Origin: Candidatus Aenigmatarchaeota archaeon
Lineage (GTDB): Archaea > Aenigmatarchaeota > Aenigmatarchaeia > QMZS01
Assembly: GCA_021163805.1 (NCBI GenBank)
Contig: JAGGTL010000021.1
Coordinates: 1 to 15,647, forward strand
DNA length: 15,647 nt
Direction of reading: 5' to 3'
The translations under genes were made by a program, and so were the position numbers. Under the pieces are notes generated by a model that worked only from the letters and a program-made list of their open reading frames with translations, searched no databases and was not told the origin of the DNA. Shown one piece after another: positions 11,635 to 15,647 of the stretch; the first letter of the stretch is position 1, and each line of letters begins with the position of its first letter.

Positions 11635-14170
11635 AAAAACAGATCAAATTTATTTAGTTCCGCACACTCACTATGATGCAATATGGATTTTTACAAAGGA
11701 AGATTATTTTTATATAAATATAGATTTGATTTTGAAAAATGTTGTTGATTTGTTGGAAAAAGATAAAAATTACAAATTTCTCATAGAACAGACCTATCTT
11801 TTGGAAGAAGTTGAAAAACGATATCCCGGTCTTTTCAAAAAAATTGTGAAATATGTGAAGAATAAAAGAATTGAGATCGCAGATGGAGAATATCTAATGG
11901 CGGATACAATGCTTCCGCAGGGAGAAACTTTAATTAGAGAAATAATGTTTGGCAAGCAATTTGTAAAAAAGAAATTTGGAGTTGATGTTCCGGTGATGTG
12001 GCAGGCAGACTCTTTTGGATTGAATGCTCAACTTCCTCAGATATATAGAAAGAGCGGATATAAATACCTTGCGTTCAGGCGAGGATGTCCGGAGAAAAAA
12101 CCTTCAGAATTTATATGGGAAGGCTTAGATGGAACCAGAATTATTGCTCACTTTATGCCTTTGGGATACAGAGCGGGTTTAAATTTGGAAAAACTTGATG
12201 AGAACTACAAAAAATTAAAGAAGGTGGCTGCAACGAACCACATACTTATGCCTTCGGGAAGCGGTGTTACAATGCCGCAGAAAGAAGCTATAGAAGCTGT
12301 CAGGAATTTTAACAAAAAGTTTAACGGCAGAATAAAAATTGCAACTCCTTCAGAATTTTTCAAGAATGTGGAAAAAAATATTAAAAAACTTCCAGTAAGG
12401 CGAGGTGAAATGTATTCTGGAAAATATTCTCAGGTCTTCCCAGATACAGCATCGAGCAGAATATGGCTTAAAAAAAGTTTAAGAAAATATGAAAACAAAT
12501 TGTTAAGTCTTGAAAGATTTTGCACAATTAATTCTCTCATAGATAGCAGTTATCCGGAAGAATTGAGAGAATGTTGGAAAAAGGTATTATTTTTGGCTTT
12601 TCATGATGTTGTCCCTGGTACGGGAATGGATACAGGATATGAAGAAGCAAAACAACATATTGGTTTTCTGAATACCAAACTCAAATATTTAATTCCGCAT
12701 GTACTGAAATCAATTATTGAAAATGATTCAAATGAGGAAACCACCGGCGATATTGTTGTATTTAACCCTTTATCTTGGAATGTCAAAAATTGGGTGGAGG
12801 TTGACCTTAATTTTGATAAGGGGCAGATATTTAAGATATTGGGATTAAAGAGCGATGATGAAGAGATAGACGTAGAGATTATAAGATTTTCAAGATATGA
12901 AGACGAATCATTGAGAAGCGCAAAAATAGGTTTTGTTGCGGAGATTCCTCCGACAGGATATAAAGTTTATAAAATCATGGAATCAACGCCGAAAAAAAAT
13001 TCATTCATAAATATAGTAGGAAACACAATTGAAAATAAATTTTTCAAAGTCAAGTTCTCTCCGGATACGGGACTTATCGAAATATTTAAAAACAACAAGA
13101 AATTGTGCAGGGGAAATGAATTAATAATTGAAGAGGAACTCGGCGACCTTTATCATCACAAAGACACGGTTGGAACTCCATTAAAAACTGAAGGAGGAGA
13201 AGGAGTAAAATACGGTTCCTTTAATGTAAAAAACTTCTGGATTGCTAAATCTCCTTTGAGGAGGACTATAAATATAGAAACTGATTACTATTCCTTAAGA
13301 TGGCCATATAGACTTACACATAAACTCCGACCGTTGATCTGGAGACACAGATTTGTGAAATTTAACAAGAAAATAATTATCTATGAAGATATTCCAAGAG
13401 TAGATTTTATAACCTATGTTGAAAATAATCACCCAAGAATAAGACTTAGAGTGGTGTTTGATACGAACATTAATAATTCGGAATATACAAGCGAAATACA
13501 GTTTGGTGCAATAAGTAGGAAAAGTCAGAATTATTTAAAAACAAAAAACTGGGTGGAAAAACCAAAAGGCATATTTCCTTCCCTGAGATGGATTGATTAT
13601 AGCGATAAGGAAAAAGGATTGACTTTTATAAACACTGGAAATCCGGAGAATGAGGTAAGAGACGGAAAAGTTTATCTGACTTTGATGAGATCCGTGGGAA
13701 TGCTTTCTTCTGATGGGAGAGCGGGACCTCCCATTCCGGTTCCAGATGCAAGAGAATTTAAAAAATACACCTTCATTTATTCCGTATATCCTCATTCTGG
13801 AAACTGGAAAAAAGCAAAATCCTATAAATACGGATATGAATTTAATTATCATTTGATCGCATTGCAATTGCCAAGAGGGAAAAAATATAGAGCTAAAAGT
13901 TCATTTTTAAAAATAGAACCAGATAATGTAATTGTAAGTGCGCTGAAAAAAGCCGAAGACGGAAAAGGAATAATAATCAGATTTTATGAGACAAGTGGTG
14001 AAAAGACAAAGGTTACACTTACTTTATTTAAAAAACCAAAAGACGCAAAAGCAGTAAACTTGATGGAAGAAAAAGATAAAAAGTTCGATAAAAAGATTAA
14101 AGTTGAGGAAAATGAAATCAAGGTTGTTGTCAATCCTTTCGAGATTGTAACTTTGAAGGTTGAAATTTAA
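11612..14170 (+). CDS. Glycoside hydrolase family 38 alpha-mannosidase
   Basis: An 852-residue GH38 protein. The N-terminal catalytic domain has VPHTHYDAIW with Zn ligands His20 and Asp22, nucleophile Asp133 in WQADSFGLN, and Zn ligand His331 in FHDVVPGTG. The middle and C-terminal beta-sandwich domains follow (VVFNPLSWNVKNW near 383, NTIENKFFKVKFSPDTGLIEI near 474, then YVENNHPRIRLRVVF). GH38 enzymes remove alpha-mannose with retention. One GH38 member, MngB, acts on phosphorylated mannosylglycerate, which fits the upstream phosphatase, but mannan or glycoprotein substrates are equally possible. No signal peptide is seen, so it should be cytoplasmic. ATG 11612 overlaps the preceding gene by 23 nt; ATG 11618 is an alternative start. 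Confidence 0.9.
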   Translation: MEMKKKFKKTDQIYLVPHTHYDAIWIFTKEDYFYINIDLILKNVVDLLEKDKNYKFLIEQTYLLEEVEKRYPGLFKKIVKYVKNKRIEIADGEYLMADTMLPQGETLIREIMFGKQFVKKKFGVDVPVMWQADSFGLNAQLPQIYRKSGYKYLAFRRGCPEKKPSEFIWEGLDGTRIIAHFMPLGYRAGLNLEKLDENYKKLKKVAATNHILMPSGSGVTMPQKEAIEAVRNFNKKFNGRIKIATPSEFFKNVEKNIKKLPVRRGEMYSGKYSQVFPDTASSRIWLKKSLRKYENKLLSLERFCTINSLIDSSYPEELRECWKKVLFLAFHDVVPGTGMDTGYEEAKQHIGFLNTKLKYLIPHVLKSIIENDSNEETTGDIVVFNPLSWNVKNWVEVDLNFDKGQIFKILGLKSDDEEIDVEIIRFSRYEDESLRSAKIGFVAEIPPTGYKVYKIMESTPKKNSFINIVGNTIENKFFKVKFSPDTGLIEIFKNNKKLCRGNELIIEEELGDLYHHKDTVGTPLKTEGGEGVKYGSFNVKNFWIAKSPLRRTINIETDYYSLRWPYRLTHKLRPLIWRHRFVKFNKKIIIYEDIPRVDFITYVENNHPRIRLRVVFDTNINNSEYTSEIQFGAISRKSQNYLKTKNWVEKPKGIFPSLRWIDYSDKEKGLTFINTGNPENEVRDGKVYLTLMRSVGMLSSDGRAGPPIPVPDAREFKKYTFIYSVYPHSGNWKKAKSYKYGYEFNYHLIALQLPRGKKYRAKSSFLKIEPDNVIVSALKKAEDGKGIIIRFYETSGEKTKVTLTLFKKPKDAKAVNLMEEKDKKFDKKIKVEENEIKVVVNPFEIVTLKVEI

Positions 14171-14210
14171 TTATCTATGATTTAGAAGGTTGTGTATGGA
14201 GACAATATTT

Positions 14211-14226
14211 TTGCAATATGATGCAA
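14211..14226. promoter_or_regulatory. Palindrome upstream of the KaiC-like gene
   Basis: TTGCA and TGCAA flank a 6-nt centre. It lies about 65-80 nt before ATG 14292, upstream of a TATA-like TTTTAATATTA (about 14264-14274). Similar TGCA-paired elements occur before two other genes in the window. Confidence 0.3.
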
Positions 14227-14291
14227 TAATTTATTATTCCAGTAACTAAAACTTGTTAAAAACAATTTTAATATTAATAATAAAATATGTT

Positions 14292-14954
14292 ATGGTATAT
14301 ACTGTAGAAAGAATTAAAACGGGAATTCCAGGATTGGATAAATTAATTCAGGGCGGTTTTGTAAAAGGTTCGGCAATTTTAATCAGTGGAGGAACCGGAG
14401 CGGGAAAAACAATTTTCTGTTTGCAGTATTTGTGGGAAGGACTAAAAAACGGAGAACCGGGAATTTATATAACTTTGGAGGAAAGTTCTGATGAAATAAA
14501 AAAAGACGCTTTGGTATTTGGTTTCGACTTTGAAACTTATAAAAAGAAAGGCAAATTTAAAATTATCGAGAAGAATATATTTGAAGATCCGGATTTGGAA
14601 TTTTTTGATATTGATAAATTAAAAGCAAAGAGAATTGTTATCGATTCTATTTCTTTATTGTCTCTTATAATCAGTGACCAAGCCTCTTTGAGAAACAGAT
14701 TGCTTGAATTAATTAGATCTCTAAAAAAAAGAAATACAACCCTCTTATTAACTTCAGAAAGAATTGGCGATAATTTGTCAAGACTTGGTGTTGAAGAATT
14801 TTTAGTGGATGGTGTTATTGTATTAAACTTTACCCCCATAGGATCACAAGCTGGCAGAAGTTTATTTATCAGAAAAATGAGGAGAACTAAACATTCCGAA
14901 GATATACATCCTATTGAGATAAGAAAAAGAGGAATCAGAGTTTTGAATATTTAG
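14292..14954 (+). CDS. KaiC/RadA-like single-domain RecA-superfamily ATPase
   Basis: A 220-residue KaiC-type ATPase with one RecA core, compared with two in cyanobacterial KaiC. It begins VERIKTGIPGLDKLIQGGFVKG, the typical family opening. Walker A is GGTGAGKT (33-40), catalytic Glu pair TLEE (61-64), and Walker B RIVIDSIS (114-121). The C terminus is RKMRRTKHSEDIHPIEIRKRGIRV, the usual KaiC end. Archaeal single-domain KaiC proteins are often signalling or scaffolding ATPases, for example near archaellum or FIST/HTH proteins; clock function is not implied. ATG 14292 (MVYTVERIKTG) is preferred over the upstream TTG 14253, whose extension is hydrophobic and overlaps the TATA-like region. It is 119 nt upstream of the HTH-FIST gene on the same strand. 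Confidence 0.88.
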   Translation: MVYTVERIKTGIPGLDKLIQGGFVKGSAILISGGTGAGKTIFCLQYLWEGLKNGEPGIYITLEESSDEIKKDALVFGFDFETYKKKGKFKIIEKNIFEDPDLEFFDIDKLKAKRIVIDSISLLSLIISDQASLRNRLLELIRSLKKRNTTLLLTSERIGDNLSRLGVEEFLVDGVIVLNFTPIGSQAGRSLFIRKMRRTKHSEDIHPIEIRKRGIRVLNI

Positions 14955-15050
14955 TTTTTGGTTTTAATTTTTGGAGATTTTTTATAATATAATAGTCAAT
15001 TACCAATTTTTGAAATATTATATACTTTTTATACATTTATAATTATTGTA

Positions 15051-15064
15051 GTGCATTGTTGCAC
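15051..15064. promoter_or_regulatory. Perfect palindrome before the HTH-FIST gene, possible operator
   Basis: GTGCA-TTGT-TGCAC, with perfect 5-bp arms, lies 9 nt before ATG 15074. TATA-like TTTTATACATTTA (15027-15039) is about 20 nt upstream, so the palindrome would cover the transcription start, the position of a repressor site. Autorepression by the encoded winged helix is an inference. Confidence 0.4.
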
Positions 15065-15073
15065 AAATTAAGC

Positions 15074-15647
15074 ATGAGTGAAAAAAAAATTTTGGAAACT
15101 CTGGAAAAAAACCCGACAGGATTGTCAATTTCCGAGATTGCTGAACAATCAAAGTTGCATAGAAATACTGTAACAACAATTATCAAAAAATTACAAGAAA
15201 ATGGAAAGGTTGAACTAAAAAAATTGGGTTCAGCAAAACTTTATTATTTGAAAAAATATTCTGGTTTGCATAAATCAGAAGGTGGTTATAAGGGAAAGAA
15301 TATTTCTGTTGGCATTGGTGTTTCAGATTTGCAGAATGGATATCAAGCTGCAATCTCTGCAGCAAAACAGGCAGCAATGCAAAGTTCAAAAGGAAAAAAA
15401 CCTTCTTTCTCACTTGTTTTTGTAAGCTCAAAATATAATCCTCAAATAAAAGAAGTTGTCAAAGGATTAAATATAATTTTGGGAAATAACTGGATAGGAT
15501 GCACAACAGACAGAGAATTAAACTCGATTATTGGATATTCTGAGGGAACAATCGAAGTTCTTTGCATTGATACAAAATATATGCACTTCGGAATTGGAAT
15601 TTCTGAAGATTACAGAAAAAATCCGCCAGAAGAAGCAAAGAAGGCAA
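15074..15647 (+). CDS. Winged-helix-FIST domain regulator (3' end outside window)
   Basis: The visible 191 residues start at ATG 15074 and run off the right edge. Residues 1-60 form a winged helix-turn-helix: KKILETLEKNPTGLSISEIA, then HRNTVTTIIKKLQENGKVEL and a LYYLKKY wing. From about residue 75 the FIST N-terminal sensory domain follows: ISVGIGVSDLQNGYQAAISA, PSFSLVFVSSKY and NNWIGCTTDRELNSIIGYS. FIST domains are proposed small-ligand (amino-acid-like) sensors usually coupled to signalling outputs; here the output looks like DNA binding. The ORF remains open at the edge, so a C-terminal FIST-C domain probably follows. The upstream KaiC-like gene is a plausible functional partner. Confidence 0.85.
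   Translation, partial: MSEKKILETLEKNPTGLSISEIAEQSKLHRNTVTTIIKKLQENGKVELKKLGSAKLYYLKKYSGLHKSEGGYKGKNISVGIGVSDLQNGYQAAISAAKQAAMQSSKGKKPSFSLVFVSSKYNPQIKEVVKGLNIILGNNWIGCTTDRELNSIIGYSEGTIEVLCIDTKYMHFGIGISEDYRKNPPEEAKKA

Noticed and set aside
14253..14291. TTG start giving a hydrophobic leader to the KaiC-like protein
   Set aside because: It overlaps the TATA-like sequence, and MVYTVERIKTGIPG is the family's usual start.
14253..14954. Circadian clock function for the KaiC-like gene
   Set aside because: It has only one RecA domain, no KaiA or KaiB is visible, and single-domain KaiC proteins are widespread in archaea without clock roles.
1..15647. CRISPR array, insertion sequence or prophage genes
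   Set aside because: No spaced direct repeats, transposase, integrase or capsid-type proteins were seen; the only tandem repeat is the 63-bp coding duplication.

Overview
The window is AT-rich archaeal DNA. It encodes an archaeal-type SecE/Sec61-gamma, a HerA-like ATPase, a tetraether-lipid synthase (Tes) homologue and a KaiC/RadA-like ATPase. It also has two tRNA genes with bulge-helix-bulge (BHB) introns and several TATA-like boxes close to start codons, as in leaderless archaeal mRNAs. Compact genes, very small genes and noncanonical tRNA introns would suit a DPANN-type or other deep-branching archaeon, but the lineage cannot be fixed from this window.

Layout. (1) 2-3362, plus strand: the tail of a repeat/coiled-coil protein; then a NifX-like protein, a possible 48-residue bridging ORF, a LIV-1-type ZIP metal transporter and two tandem MinD-type ATPases with inserted ferredoxin domains. 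These resemble metal or iron-sulfur cluster handling modules such as the bacterial orange-protein cluster. (2) 3389-3565: tRNA-Leu(UAA) interrupted three times (D-loop, 37/38 and T-loop), with a BHB drawable at each site. (3) 3622-5583: a 37-residue ORF convergent with a PIN-domain RNase, which sits 2 nt behind a GatA-like amidotransferase subunit, both on the minus strand. (4) 5584-6052: a non-coding stretch with a possible C/D box sRNA and three inverted repeats. (5) 6053-6186: tRNA-Cys(GCA) with a 63-nt intron and an altered 18/55 tertiary pair, followed by an orphan gene. (6) 7010-8489, minus: secE (57 aa, easily missed) followed by a HerA-like ATPase. (7) 8535-10668: a small methyltransferase-like protein of uncertain function, convergent with the Tes homologue. 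(8) 10843-14170: mannosyl-3-phosphoglycerate phosphatase-like HAD enzyme overlapping a GH38 alpha-mannosidase. (9) 14292 to the end: a single-domain KaiC-like ATPase, then a winged-helix-FIST sensor/regulator that runs off the window, with a palindrome in front of its start.

How they work together. The left block probably loads or inserts a metal or Fe-S cofactor, with the ZIP protein supplying the metal. The HAD/GH38 pair looks like mannosylglycerate or mannoside turnover. Tes and SecE serve membrane lipid and membrane protein biogenesis. KaiC plus HTH-FIST may be a small sensory unit. The most unusual feature is the intron load on the two tRNAs, which implies a splicing endonuclease tolerant of noncanonical sites.
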